Assembly: GCF_004681965.1 (NCBI RefSeq)
Contig: NZ_SMLL01000004.1
Location: forward strand, 434,001-498,000
Direction of reading: 5' to 3'
Origin: Ramlibacter rhizophilus
Lineage (GTDB): Bacteria; Pseudomonadota; Gammaproteobacteria; Burkholderiales; Burkholderiaceae_C
DNA length: 64,000 nt
A program made the position numbers and the translations under genes. Shown in pieces: positions 8,008 through 16,403 of the stretch. How positions within the stretch are numbered: the first letter of the stretch is position 1; every line of letters starts with the position of its first letter. The notes beneath the pieces were generated by a model. That model worked only from the letters and a program-made list of their open reading frames with translations. It was not told the DNA's origin and did not search any database.

Positions 8008-9231
8008 TCAGGCCTGCACGGTCGCGAACACCTCGCGAGCCTGGGTGAGCACGGCGTCGATGAACTCCGGGTCGTTGATGTGCGCCGCCACGGGGACGAG
8101 CCGGTGCGTATCGCTGGGCAGGAAGTGCGCCTCGATGGATTCGAACAGAGCCGCGTCCGCAGAAGGGTCATGGAAGGGCTGGCCGGGCGCGTCGAGGGCC
8201 GAGAGGCCGTGCAGCGGCAGCAGCAGGCGCACCGGCCCGGCCGAGCGGTTGAGGCGCTGGGCGATCTCGCGCCCGGCCGCGCGCAGTTCGGCGGCGGTGG
8301 TCCGCATGAGCGTGATGTTGGCGTTGTGGGCGTGGAAGAGGCGGCCGCGGAAACGCTCCGGAATGGTCGGTGGCGCGAACCAGTTCACCATGTCCAGGGC
8401 GCCCACGGAGCCGACCCAGGGCAGGCCCTGTTCCGCCGCGGCCATGAGCCGGCCAGGGCCGGCGTCGCAGATGCCGCCCACGAGGTGCTGGCCCACTTCG
8501 GTGGTGGTGATGTCGAGGATGCCGTCGAGCATGCCCGAGGCCGCGAGCGCTTCCATGGCGCGCCCGCCGGAGCCGTTGGCATGGAACACCTGCACGTCGA
8601 AGCCGGCCGAGAGCCCCGCGCGGACGCCCTGCACGCAGGCGGTGGTGACGCCGAACATGGTGCAGCCCAGCGCGGGCCGGGCGTCGTCCCCGCCGCCGGC
8701 CGGTGGCGGCGCGAGCACCATCCCGGCCATGGCATGGGCGGCGTTGCCCAGGACCCGGCGCGACAGGCGGTTCAGGCCGGCGATGTCGGTGACGGGAAAC
8801 ATGAGCGTCATGTCGGACACGCCGACGAAGGCGCTCACGTCGCCGGCGGCCATGGTGGACACCAGCAGCTTGGGCACGCCGATGGGCAGCAGGCGCATCG
8901 CCGGCGCCACCAGCGCGGTGCCGCCCGAGCCGCCGGCCGCGATCATGCCGGCGATGTCGCCCTTGGCCAGCGCCGCGCGCACGAGGTGGCACAGCGCCTC
9001 GCTCATGGCGCTCACCGCCACGCCGCGGTCCGTGGCGCCGGAGACGGCGGCGGGCCCGTGCGGGTGATGGCCGGCGACCGCTTCGGCGCGCAGGTCCACC
9101 TCCGCGAAACGACTGCGCGTGCCCACGTCCACCGTCGTGACCGCCACGCCGCGCGCCCGCAGCAGACCGGCCAGGTAGGCCAACTCCTCGGCCTTGGTGT
9201 CCCAGGTGCCGACGACCCAGACCGGCGACAC
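8008..9231 (-). CDS. UPF0261 / Tm-1-like N-domain protein
   Basis: 407 aa from the GTG at 9231, which overlaps the last base of the upstream TAG. The open frame continues further upstream, but that part is a shadow of the SRPBCC gene. Typical UPF0261 features are an N-terminal VWVVGTWDTKAEELAYL strand-turn-helix (nucleotide-binding-like), IAAGGSGGTALVAPAM, PKLLVSTMAAGDVSAFVG, ALGCTMFGVTTACV, and FHANGSGGRAMEAL. In plants this domain forms the N-terminal half of Tm-1, fused to a TIM barrel like the one encoded at 9700-10530. It binds ATP in Tm-1; the bacterial enzymatic role is not established. Part of the leftward operon. Confidence 0.88.
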   Translation of the reverse strand: MSPVWVVGTWDTKAEELAYLAGLLRARGVAVTTVDVGTRSRFAEVDLRAEAVAGHHPHGPAAVSGATDRGVAVSAMSEALCHLVRAALAKGDIAGMIAAGGSGGTALVAPAMRLLPIGVPKLLVSTMAAGDVSAFVGVSDMTLMFPVTDIAGLNRLSRRVLGNAAHAMAGMVLAPPPAGGGDDARPALGCTMFGVTTACVQGVRAGLSAGFDVQVFHANGSGGRAMEALAASGMLDGILDITTTEVGQHLVGGICDAGPGRLMAAAEQGLPWVGSVGALDMVNWFAPPTIPERFRGRLFHAHNANITLMRTTAAELRAAGREIAQRLNRSAGPVRLLLPLHGLSALDAPGQPFHDPSADAALFESIEAHFLPSDTHRLVPVAAHINDPEFIDAVLTQAREVFATVQA

Positions 9232-9674
9232 TAGCGCCCCGCGGCCTGCGCCTCGTCGACGCAGGCGAAGAAGGTGCGGAAGGTGGCCGCCACGCGCTCC
9301 ACGGCGGCGGCTTCCTCCTCGGGCGGCACCTCGAAGGTGGCCCACCACTCCCCGAAGCAGCGGTTGCCCTCGGTCACCGGCAGCAGGTGCATCTCGGCCA
9401 CGTAGTTCCGCCAGGGCGCATCGATGTGCAGGATGCGGTAGCGGCAGCGGTGCTCGTCATCCGACAGCGCCAGCAACTGTTCGCGCAGGTAGCCTCCGTC
9501 CTCGCGCACCTCGAAGCGGCGCACGCAGCCGACCTGGTCGGCCGGCTTGCCGTCCTCGATGAAGGAGTTGCAAAAGAACGGGTGGTAGTTGCCCAGCGCC
9601 CCGAAGTCCCGCAGGAAGGCCCAGGCCTCCTGCAGGCTCGCGTTCATCACGGCGCTCACGTACACGCGTGCCAT
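9231..9674 (-). CDS. SRPBCC (Bet v1-like) family protein
   Basis: 147 aa with the polyketide cyclase/dehydrase-like fold: MARVYVSAVMNASLQEAWAFLRDFGALGNYHPF at the N-terminus, a VGCVRRFEVREDGGYLREQLLALSDDEHRCRYRI sheet, and a long C-terminal helix (EEEAAAVERVAATFRTFFACV). The helix-grip pocket of this family binds hydrophobic ligands; some members are cyclases or aromatases. It sits between the TIM-barrel and UPF0261 genes and overlaps the latter by one base, so it is tightly coupled to that pair. Specific function unknown. Confidence 0.85.
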   Translation of the reverse strand: MARVYVSAVMNASLQEAWAFLRDFGALGNYHPFFCNSFIEDGKPADQVGCVRRFEVREDGGYLREQLLALSDDEHRCRYRILHIDAPWRNYVAEMHLLPVTEGNRCFGEWWATFEVPPEEEAAAVERVAATFRTFFACVDEAQAAGR

Positions 9675-9699
9675 CGTCTTCTCCTTGTCCTTCGCTGCT

Positions 9700-10530
9700 T
9701 CAATGTTTCAGGCTCTTGTAGCGCTTCACGTGCGCCGTGAGCGCCACCTCCGTGGGCAGCCGCTCCATGCTGCTGGCGCCGTAGAAGCCGTTGCAGTGCT
9801 CGCTGTGCGCCAGCACGTAGGCCACGTCCTCGGGCGTGGCGATGCTGCCGCCGTGCGCGATCACGATCACGTCCTTGCGCACCCGGCGCGCGGCCTCGGC
9901 CCATTCGTCGATCAGGCGCACGGACTCGGCCAGGTCCGGCGCGCTGGTGGCGCCGATGGTGCCGCCGACGGTCACGCCCATGTGCGGCACGATGAAGTCG
10001 GCACCGGCCTCGGTCATGGCCACGGCCTCGTCGGCCGAGAACACGTAGGGGGTGGTGAGCAGGTCCAGTTCATGCGCCTGGCGGATCATGTCCACCTCGG
10101 TGGCAAAGCAGATGCCGGTCTCCTCCAGGCTTTGCCGGAAGCGGCCGTCGATGATCCCGACGGTCGGGAAGTTCTGCACTCCGGAAAACCCCAGTTCCTT
10201 GAGCCGGCGCAGGAAGACCGGCATGACGATGAACGGGTCGGTGCCGTTCACACCCGCGATCACGGGCGTGTTCCGGGCCACCGGCAGGATCTCCCCGGCC
10301 ATCTCCAGCACGATCTCGTTGGCATTGCCGTAGGCCAGCAGGCCGGCGGAGGACGCCCGGCCGGCCATGCGGTAGCGCCCCGAGTTGTAGACCACGATGA
10401 GGTCGATTCCGGCCGCCTCCTCGCACTTGGCGGAGATGCCCGTGCCGGCACCACCGCCGATGATGGGCACGCGGCGCCGGACCATGTCCTGGAATTTCTC
10501 CATCAGGGGCCGACGTTCAAAAAATGGCAT
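9700..10530 (-). CDS. Phosphoenolpyruvate hydrolase-like TIM barrel (Tm-1 C-domain type)
   Basis: 276 aa from ATG 10530 with AAGGAG about 9 bp upstream; the longer in-frame extension overlaps the AraC gene and is not protein-like. The barrel pattern is clear: [91 protein letters not shown], and [20 protein letters not shown]. This is the PEP_hydrolase / IGPS-like family that is fused to UPF0261 in plant Tm-1. It is the first gene of the leftward operon and lies 19 bp from the divergent AraC gene. Confidence 0.88.
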   Translation of the reverse strand: MPFFERRPLMEKFQDMVRRRVPIIGGGAGTGISAKCEEAAGIDLIVVYNSGRYRMAGRASSAGLLAYGNANEIVLEMAGEILPVARNTPVIAGVNGTDPFIVMPVFLRRLKELGFSGVQNFPTVGIIDGRFRQSLEETGICFATEVDMIRQAHELDLLTTPYVFSADEAVAMTEAGADFIVPHMGVTVGGTIGATSAPDLAESVRLIDEWAEAARRVRKDVIVIAHGGSIATPEDVAYVLAHSEHCNGFYGASSMERLPTEVALTAHVKRYKSLKH

Positions 10531-10549
10531 GGCTTCATTGCTCCTTATG

Positions 10550-11431
10550 ATGTCCGGCGCCATGGCAACAGCGCCTCTGGATCTTTCCGTCGAAACCCAC
10601 GTGGTGAGTCCCTCGACCCGCAGCACGGTCGTGCGCGCGGAGCACTGCGAGGCACTCGCCGCGCGCCACATCGCGCACGTGGCCGTGGTGGATGCGGCCG
10701 CGCCCTACGCGGTGGTGCGCACGCACCTGTCGGGCGCGTTCTTCCAGGTCTGCCTGGCCGGCGAGGGCAAGACCCTGCTGGACGGCGCCTGGTACCCGCA
10801 CACGCCGGGCATGGCCAGCTTCTCGCCCGCGCACGTGTTGCATGCCTTCCACTGCGCGCCGCGCAAGCGCTGGCGCGTGGCCTGGGTGCGCTTCATGCCG
10901 AGCTCCCCGCGCTCCGTGCACGGCGCCATGGCGCCCAGCATGATGGCCTTCGACGGCGAGGTGCTCGCGCACGCCATCCTGGGCCTGGCCGCCGAGACGG
11001 CCGGCGCCGACGACCCGGGCAACTGCGCGGTGTGGGTGGACGTGATCGAGCGCTACACCACGCTGCTGCTCGAGCCGCTGCAGCGCCAGCCGCGCCTGGT
11101 GGCGCTGTGGAACCTGGTGGAGGCCGACCTGGCGCGCGCCTGGAGCCTGGCGGAGATGGCACGCCTGGCCAACACCAGCGAGGAGCACCTGCGGCGGCTC
11201 TGCCAGCAGAGCCTGGGCCGCAGCCCGGGGCGCCAGCTGGCCACCATGCGCATGGCCCGCGCGGCCCACCTGCTGGCGACGACCACGCTGAAGATCGAGG
11301 CCGTCGCGCAGGCGGTGGGCTACGTGAACCCCTTCGCCTTCTCCAACACGTTCAAGCGCCTGACGGGGTTCCGTCCGTCCGACTACCGCAGCCGGCCCGC
11401 CAGCGCGAAGGTGCAGTCCGAGCTTCACTGA
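10550..11431 (+). CDS. AraC family transcriptional regulator
   Basis: 293 aa from the ATG at 10550; ATGs at 10547 and 10562 are equally possible and none has a strong Shine-Dalgarno. The N-terminal half is a cupin-like arm ([34 protein letters not shown], then [26 protein letters not shown]). The C-terminus holds two helix-turn-helix units: [27 protein letters not shown] and [34 protein letters not shown]. It is divergent from the Tm-1-like operon and probably activates it. The start codons are so close that each promoter must lie inside the other gene's 5' end unless the AraC start is later. Confidence 0.9.
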   Translation: MSGAMATAPLDLSVETHVVSPSTRSTVVRAEHCEALAARHIAHVAVVDAAAPYAVVRTHLSGAFFQVCLAGEGKTLLDGAWYPHTPGMASFSPAHVLHAFHCAPRKRWRVAWVRFMPSSPRSVHGAMAPSMMAFDGEVLAHAILGLAAETAGADDPGNCAVWVDVIERYTTLLLEPLQRQPRLVALWNLVEADLARAWSLAEMARLANTSEEHLRRLCQQSLGRSPGRQLATMRMARAAHLLATTTLKIEAVAQAVGYVNPFAFSNTFKRLTGFRPSDYRSRPASAKVQSELH

Positions 11432-11453
11432 AAGTCGTTCTCCGGCTCGGCGC

Positions 11454-12695
11454 TCAGCTGCTCTTCTTGACCAGCGGGCAGGTGCTCTGTTCCAGCGGCA
11501 TGAAGGCCTGCGCCGCGGGGATGGTCTTCACGAGCTTGAGGTAGTCCCAGGGGTGCTTGGACTCCGACGGCTTCTTGACCTCCCACAGGTACATGTCGTG
11601 GACCATGCGGCCGTCGGCGCGGATGGTGCCGTTCTGGGTGAACATGTCCTTGATGGGCATGCTGCGCATCTTGGCCGATACCGCGTCCGCGTCGTCGCTG
11701 CCGGCGGCCTGCACGGCCTTGAGGTAGTGCAGCGTGGAGGAGTAGTCGCCCGCGTGCGCCATGTTGGGCATGTAGCCCACGCGCTCCTGGAAGCGGCGCG
11801 CGAACTTGCGCGACTCCTCGTTCATGTCCCAGTACCAGGCGTTGGTCAGCTGCAGGCCCTGCGCCACCGGCAGGCCCAGGGAGTGCACGTCGTTGATCCA
11901 CAGCAGCAACGCCGCCAGCTTCTGGTTCTTCGTGAGCCCGAACTCGTGCGCCGCCTTGATGGCGTTGATGGTGTCCTGCCCGGTGGAGGCGAGGCCGACG
12001 ATCTTGGCCTTGGACGACTGCGCCTGCAGCATGTAGGAGGCGAAGTCGCTGGTGCCCAGTGGGTGGCGGGCGGCGCCCAGCACCTTGCCGTTGGCCTTCT
12101 TCACCACCTCGGAGACCTGCTGCTCCAGGCCATGGCCGAAGGCGAAATCGACCGTGAGGAAGAACCAGCTGTCGCCGCCGTTCTCCACCACGGCACGGCC
12201 GGTGCCGTTGGCCAGCGAATAGGCGTCGTAGGCGTAGTGGACCGTATAGGGCGAGCACTGCGCATTCGTGATTCCCACGTTGGAGGCGTTGTTGACGATG
12301 GCGTGGCGCTTCTTCTCCTTGGCGATGCCGGCCACGGCCAGCGCCACGCCGGAGTTGGCCAGGTCGTTGATCATGTCCACGCCGCCCACGTCGTACCATT
12401 CGCGGGCCTTGGCCGCGCCGATGTCGGCCTTGTTCTGGTGGTCGGCGGAAACCACGTCGATGGGCTTGCCGAACATGGTGCCCCCGAAGTCCTCCACGGC
12501 CATCTTCACCGCCTCGATGGCGCCCTTGCCCGAGATGTCGGCATAGACGCCCGAGATGTCGGTCAGCACGCCGATGCGCAGCACGTCGTTGGACAGCCGG
12601 CCCGTGGCCTGAGGGGTGTTCTGCGCGACGGCCGAACCCATGCCGAGTGCGACGGCGAAGGACGCCGCGCCAATGCGTTGCAGGTAGTTGCTCAT
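11454..12695 (-). CDS. ABC transporter substrate-binding protein (Peripla_BP_6, branched-chain type)
   Basis: 413 aa with a signal peptide (NYLQRIGAASFAVALGMG then SAVAQN). The type I periplasmic-binding fold is shown by LRIGVLTDISGVYADISGKGAIEAVKMAVEDFGG, KPIDVVSADHQNKADIGAAKAREWYD, and GQDTINAIKAAHEFGL. This class carries branched-chain amino acids, amides or aromatic acids to Liv-type ABC permeases, which are absent here. It converges with the AraC gene and lies 136 bp from the FAD monooxygenase stop, so it may be co-transcribed with that gene. The ligand may be the aromatic acid used by the monooxygenase. Confidence 0.9.
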   Translation of the reverse strand: MSNYLQRIGAASFAVALGMGSAVAQNTPQATGRLSNDVLRIGVLTDISGVYADISGKGAIEAVKMAVEDFGGTMFGKPIDVVSADHQNKADIGAAKAREWYDVGGVDMINDLANSGVALAVAGIAKEKKRHAIVNNASNVGITNAQCSPYTVHYAYDAYSLANGTGRAVVENGGDSWFFLTVDFAFGHGLEQQVSEVVKKANGKVLGAARHPLGTSDFASYMLQAQSSKAKIVGLASTGQDTINAIKAAHEFGLTKNQKLAALLLWINDVHSLGLPVAQGLQLTNAWYWDMNEESRKFARRFQERVGYMPNMAHAGDYSSTLHYLKAVQAAGSDDADAVSAKMRSMPIKDMFTQNGTIRADGRMVHDMYLWEVKKPSESKHPWDYLKLVKTIPAAQAFMPLEQSTCPLVKKSS

Positions 12696-12831
12696 AGTCT
12701 CCTCGTTGGTGGCGCCCCGGCGGTGGTGCCCAAGGCTGCGGCCATGCTAGGACGCGAGACCAGGCGCGCCCATGACGGGAAACCACGACGATCTACTCGA
12801 AATCCACATGGCGCCCCTGTCGCGTCGCACC

Positions 12832-14481
12832 TCAGCCGGCGCCGCGGATGCGATCGACCAGCGCGAGCGGGTCCTGGGGCAGGGCATCGCCGCGCCAGGC
12901 CACGTGCTGGTCGGGCCGCGACAGCACCAGGGCGCGGTCGTACAGCGCCGCCGCCTCGGGGCCATCGACGTCGAGCACCGCCATCGGCACGCCACGCCGG
13001 GCGGCGGCCTCGAGCAGGGGCGCCACGTCCAGCCCGGGGTCGCGGCGCAGCAGCGTGAACTCCGGGCCCATGGCGTCGTAGAGCGAGCGGCCGTCGGCCA
13101 GCCACAGGTGCGGCGTGCGGCAGCCCGGGACGGTAGAGGGCGTGAAGTGGTCCATGCTGTAGGCGGGCGCGGCTTCGCCGTCGTAGGCGATGAGGGGCGA
13201 GCCCTCGTAGAAGTAGCCGAAGTTCAGGCCCGCGCAGCAGTACTGCTTCACGTTCAGGTCATAGAGCGCCTTTCCGGCGCGCGCCCGCGCAGCCTCGCCT
13301 TCGGGGCCCGGCTCCTCGATGCCGGGCGGCACGCCCTCGCGCTCCTTCTGCAGGGCCAGGGCGTGGTTCATCGCGAAGCGCGAGACCTGCTCGGTGATGG
13401 GCAGGCGCTCCTGTTCGTAGGCCGCCAGCGCGGCTTTCGTGGCCCAGCCGTTCAGGTGCCCGGCCAGCAACCAGGACAGGTCCATGGCGTCGGCGATGCC
13501 CGCGTTCATGCCGTAGCCGGCCATGGGGATCCACAGGTGCGCGGCGTCGCCGCAGATGAAGACGCGCCGGTCGCGGAAGCGGTCGGCCACGAGCCGGCGG
13601 CCGACCCAGTCCTCCTTGCTGATGATCTCGTAGCGGAAGTCCGGGCCCACGCCGAGGATGGTGCGGATGGCCCAGTCGCGGTCGATGGATTCGAAGTCGG
13701 TCTCGCCCGCGCGCAGGTAGTTGTGCAGCAGGAAGGTCTCGCGTCCGTCGATCGCATACACATTGCCGCTGCGGCGCGGGTTGAGCGAGAAGGTGGCCCA
13801 GGCCGGCGCAACCCGCAGGCGCGAGAGCAGGTCCGGCGCCCGGAAGTAGGTGGACTGCACGCGCCCCACCACCTCGTCGCCGTGCAGCTTCGCACCGATG
13901 GCCTTGCGGACGCCGGAGCGGCCGCCGTCGCAGCCGATGAGAAACGCGCAGCGCAGCGCCAGGGGGGCGCCGGTCTCCAGGTCGGTCCCGGTGGCGCTCA
14001 CGCCGGCCTCGTCCTGTTCGAACGCGTCGATGCGCGTGCGGCTCAGGATGCGCACGCGGGGCTGGGCTTCGGCATGCGCGAAGAGGACGGGTTCCAGGTA
14101 GATCTGGTTGATGCGGTGCGGCGGCTCCGGCGTGGGCCACCAGCCGTCCGGGCCGCTCTTGTCGGTGTAGCGGTCGCGGCGCGCGGGAATGTGGATGCGG
14201 GAAAGCTCCTCGCCGGTGAAGGTGGTGCGGTAGGCGACATCGTTCGCGTGGTCGGCGGGCAGGCCCGCATCGCGCAGCGCGCCCGCCACGCCCAGGCGGC
14301 GGAAGATCTCCATGGTGCGCGCGGAGACGTGGTTGCACTTGACGCTCGGCGGCTCGCCGCGCTCGCGCGTTTCGGCCACGACCACGTCGATGCCGCGCCA
14401 GGCCAGGTCCATGGCCAGGGTGAGGCCGACCGGTCCGGCGCCGACGATGAGGACCTGTGTGTGAAGGGGGGAGGAGGGCAT
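12832..14481 (-). CDS. FAD-dependent aromatic monooxygenase (MhpA/PheA-like)
   Basis: 549 aa from ATG 14481, an in-frame GTG at 14514 being less likely. Class A flavoprotein monooxygenase motifs are present: VLIVGAGPVGLTLAMDLAWRG with a following Glu (ADP-binding fold), IGCDGGRSGVRKAIG (the DG motif), and GDAAHLWIPMAGYGMNAGIADAMDLSWLL (the GD motif that binds the FAD ribityl chain). The long C-terminal thioredoxin-like domain (DGRSLYDAMGPEFTLLRRDPG and beyond) matches phenol hydroxylase / MhpA relatives. Expected to hydroxylate an aromatic or polyketide substrate with NAD(P)H. Divergent from a LysR gene with 75 bp between starts. Confidence 0.9.
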   Translation of the reverse strand: MPSSPLHTQVLIVGAGPVGLTLAMDLAWRGIDVVVAETRERGEPPSVKCNHVSARTMEIFRRLGVAGALRDAGLPADHANDVAYRTTFTGEELSRIHIPARRDRYTDKSGPDGWWPTPEPPHRINQIYLEPVLFAHAEAQPRVRILSRTRIDAFEQDEAGVSATGTDLETGAPLALRCAFLIGCDGGRSGVRKAIGAKLHGDEVVGRVQSTYFRAPDLLSRLRVAPAWATFSLNPRRSGNVYAIDGRETFLLHNYLRAGETDFESIDRDWAIRTILGVGPDFRYEIISKEDWVGRRLVADRFRDRRVFICGDAAHLWIPMAGYGMNAGIADAMDLSWLLAGHLNGWATKAALAAYEQERLPITEQVSRFAMNHALALQKEREGVPPGIEEPGPEGEAARARAGKALYDLNVKQYCCAGLNFGYFYEGSPLIAYDGEAAPAYSMDHFTPSTVPGCRTPHLWLADGRSLYDAMGPEFTLLRRDPGLDVAPLLEAAARRGVPMAVLDVDGPEAAALYDRALVLSRPDQHVAWRGDALPQDPLALVDRIRGAG

Positions 14482-14545
14482 GTTGTCTCGGGGTCCAGGA
14501 AGTTCGCGCACCACGCATTAGAGGCCGTCAGGCGCCGATGGGACA

Positions 14546-14568
14546 ATGAATTCTCCATGGCAATTCAT
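14546..14568. promoter_or_regulatory. 23-bp inverted repeat over the LysR start codon
   Basis: ATGAATT and AATTCAT are perfect 7-bp arms around a 9-bp spacer that contains the ATG of the LysR gene. The repeat includes the T-N11-A pattern typical of LysR operators. It may be an autorepression site; coincidence cannot be excluded. Confidence 0.4.
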
Positions 14569-15468
14569 AAGAAACCTTTATCTGCCCTGCCTTCGGTGCG
14601 ACAGCTGCGGGCCTTCACCGCCGTGTACGAGACGGGCAGCGTCTCCGCCGCGGCCGAGCAACTGGCCCTGACGCAGCCGGCGGTGACGGTGCTGCTGCGT
14701 GAGCTGGAAGACCGGCTGGGGCTGAAGCTGTTCGACCGCAGCACGCGGGCGCTGCGCCGCACCGACGCCGCTGCCGAGGCCGTGGTCCATGCGCAGCGTG
14801 CCCTCGGGGAGCTCGAATCCATGGCCACCCGCATGGGCGAACTCGCGCAGGGCGGACGCGGCCGGGTGCGCGTCGCGGCCACGGCCACCGTGGCGCAGAC
14901 AGTTCTGCCTGCCGCACTGCGCGCGTTCCTGCAGCGGCATCCGCAGGTGAAGGTGCAGGTGGAGGAGGTTGCGCCCGACGCCTTCGTGGAGGCCCTGCTG
15001 GCCGAGCGCGTGGACTTCGGCGTGGGCACGCTGGAGGCGGCCGCGCCCGGGCTGGAGGAAGCCGTGTTCCTGCGCGACCCGCTGGTGGCCGCGGCGCAGC
15101 CCGCCATCGGCCTTCCCGTGGGCGGCTCGCTCGGCTGGCGGCGCCTCGCGCGCTTTCCGCTCATCGCCGTGAAGCCGGGCTATGGCGTGCGCCGCCGCAT
15201 CGACGAGGCCGCCGCCGCGGCCGGCGTGAGCCTGCCCATCGAGCACGAGGTGTCGCTGCTCACCACGGCTCTCGCGATGGCGCAGGCCGGGCTGGGCGCG
15301 GCCCTGGTGCCGGCCTCGCTCGCGCGGCACCAGGCAGGCGCGGGGCTGGTCACGTGCCGGCTGGTGCGCCCCGCAGTGGAGCGGCCCATGGCCATCGTCA
15401 CGCGGCGCGGGCGCTCCCTGTCGCCGGCGGCGCAGGCGCTGGCGGATACGGTGGCAGCGGGAGCCTAG
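14557..15468 (+). CDS. LysR family transcriptional regulator
   Basis: 303 aa from ATG 14557; the frame is open for 1.8 kb upstream but that is the shadow of the monooxygenase. The N-terminal winged helix is LPSVRQLRAFTAVYETGSVSAAAEQLALTQPAVTVLLRELEDRLGLKLFDRSTRALRRT. The effector domain starts near GRVRVAATATVAQTVLPAAL and includes VPASLARHQAGAGLVTC. It is divergent from the FAD monooxygenase gene and is its probable regulator. A 23-bp palindrome covers its own start codon, so it may be autoregulated. Confidence 0.92.
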   Translation: MAIHKKPLSALPSVRQLRAFTAVYETGSVSAAAEQLALTQPAVTVLLRELEDRLGLKLFDRSTRALRRTDAAAEAVVHAQRALGELESMATRMGELAQGGRGRVRVAATATVAQTVLPAALRAFLQRHPQVKVQVEEVAPDAFVEALLAERVDFGVGTLEAAAPGLEEAVFLRDPLVAAAQPAIGLPVGGSLGWRRLARFPLIAVKPGYGVRRRIDEAAAAAGVSLPIEHEVSLLTTALAMAQAGLGAALVPASLARHQAGAGLVTCRLVRPAVERPMAIVTRRGRSLSPAAQALADTVAAGA

Positions 15469-15487
15469 GAAGTAGCGGGACAGGACA

Positions 15488-16210
15488 CTAGCTGCGCTTG
15501 ATCCCCGCCCGCCGCAGCATCGCCTCGAAGATCACGCGGTGCACCTCGCCCTTGCCGGCCACGCGCGAGGCCGGCACGCGCTCCAGGATCTCGCGGGCGA
15601 TCGGACGGTTGGGACCCTGGCCGGCGTCGGACGCGAGCTGGATCTCGCAGGCACGCTGCATCACCCACAGGCGGTTGAAGGCGGTGGGGATGTCGGGCCC
15701 GACGGCCAGCAGGCCGTGGTTGCGCAGGACCAGGTGGTTCTTCGTGCCGAGCGAGGCCACCAGCCGCGGTTGCTCGTCCTCGCTGGTGGTGACGCCCTCG
15801 TAGTCGTGATAGGCCACGTCGCCATACAGCATGGCGCTGTAGAAGTTGTCGTGGCGCAGGCCCTCTTCCTTGCACGCGACCGCGCATCCCGCCGTGGAGT
15901 GGATGTGCATGATGCAGTGCGCGTCCTCGCGCGCGCCGTGGATGGCGCTGTGGATCACGAAGCCGGCGCGGTTGACGGGCGCCGCCGAGCCGTCGGTGAC
16001 CTCGCCGTCGATGGCGATGCGCACCAGGTTGTCGGGCGTGGTTTCGGCGTAGTGCAGGCCGAAGCGGTTGATCAGGTACTCGGGGCGGGCGGTGTCGGCG
16101 GGCGGCACGCGCACGGTGATGTGGTTGAAGATCAGCTCGGTCCAGCCGAGCCAGTCGAAGAGGCGATAGCAGGCCGCCAGGTCGGCCCGCAGCTGCGATT
16201 CGCTCTGCAT
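15488..16210 (-). CDS. Class II aldolase/adducin family protein, probable dihydroxy-carboxylate decarboxylase or aldolase
   Basis: 240 aa from ATG 16210, one base after the stop of the 59-aa ORF. Zinc ligands of class II aldolases are visible: HCIMHIHSTAG (H-x-H) and LVLRNHGLLAVG (third His); the helix QRACEIQLA follows. Besides sugar aldolases this family includes decarboxylases of aromatic pathways, such as 3,4-dihydroxyphthalate decarboxylase (PhtC type). As the last gene of a Rieske dioxygenase operon with a dihydrodiol dehydrogenase, decarboxylation of a catechol carboxylate is the most economical role. That is inference from context. Confidence 0.88.
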   Translation of the reverse strand: MQSESQLRADLAACYRLFDWLGWTELIFNHITVRVPPADTARPEYLINRFGLHYAETTPDNLVRIAIDGEVTDGSAAPVNRAGFVIHSAIHGAREDAHCIMHIHSTAGCAVACKEEGLRHDNFYSAMLYGDVAYHDYEGVTTSEDEQPRLVASLGTKNHLVLRNHGLLAVGPDIPTAFNRLWVMQRACEIQLASDAGQGPNRPIAREILERVPASRVAGKGEVHRVIFEAMLRRAGIKRS

Positions 16211-16211
16211 G

Positions 16212-16391
16212 TCAGGACGGCTCGGTTTCGGCCAGGCCGGCGATGTCCTCGCAGAAGACCAAATCCTCGCTGCCGTCGGCAAAGCGGGCGTTCAGCCAGA
16301 TGCCGTCGCCGATGTTCTGGATCACCTCGGCCGTGGTGCCGTTCTTCAGCCGGACGACCTGTCCGGGCTCGATCGCAAGCAGGTTGAGCAT
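16212..16391 (-). CDS. 59-aa conserved-looking small protein in the dioxygenase operon
   Basis: A short ORF between the dioxygenase beta subunit and the aldolase gene. The start ATG at 16391 has AAGGAG 6 bases upstream, and the stop lies one base before the aldolase ATG, so the spacing is that of a real operon gene. It begins MLNLLAIEPGQVVRLKNGTT, continues with AEVIQNIGDGIWLNARFADG and ends in ETEPS. Alternating beta strands with VVRLKNG and WLNARF suggest a small SH3-like barrel. It has two acidic clusters and one Cys. No family is recognised. It may be an accessory or assembly factor of the oxygenase. Confidence 0.75.
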   Translation of the reverse strand: MLNLLAIEPGQVVRLKNGTTAEVIQNIGDGIWLNARFADGSEDLVFCEDIAGLAETEPS

Positions 16392-16403
16392 CGCCTTCTC
16401 CTT

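Noticed and set aside
11553..13058. 501-codon plus-strand frame across the branched-chain receptor gene
   Set aside because: Val/Gly/His-rich shadow of the real minus-strand gene, which has a signal peptide and fold motifs.
12772..14556. Long plus-strand open frame joined in frame to the LysR gene
   Set aside because: It is the reverse shadow of the FAD monooxygenase; the LysR homology begins only at 14557.
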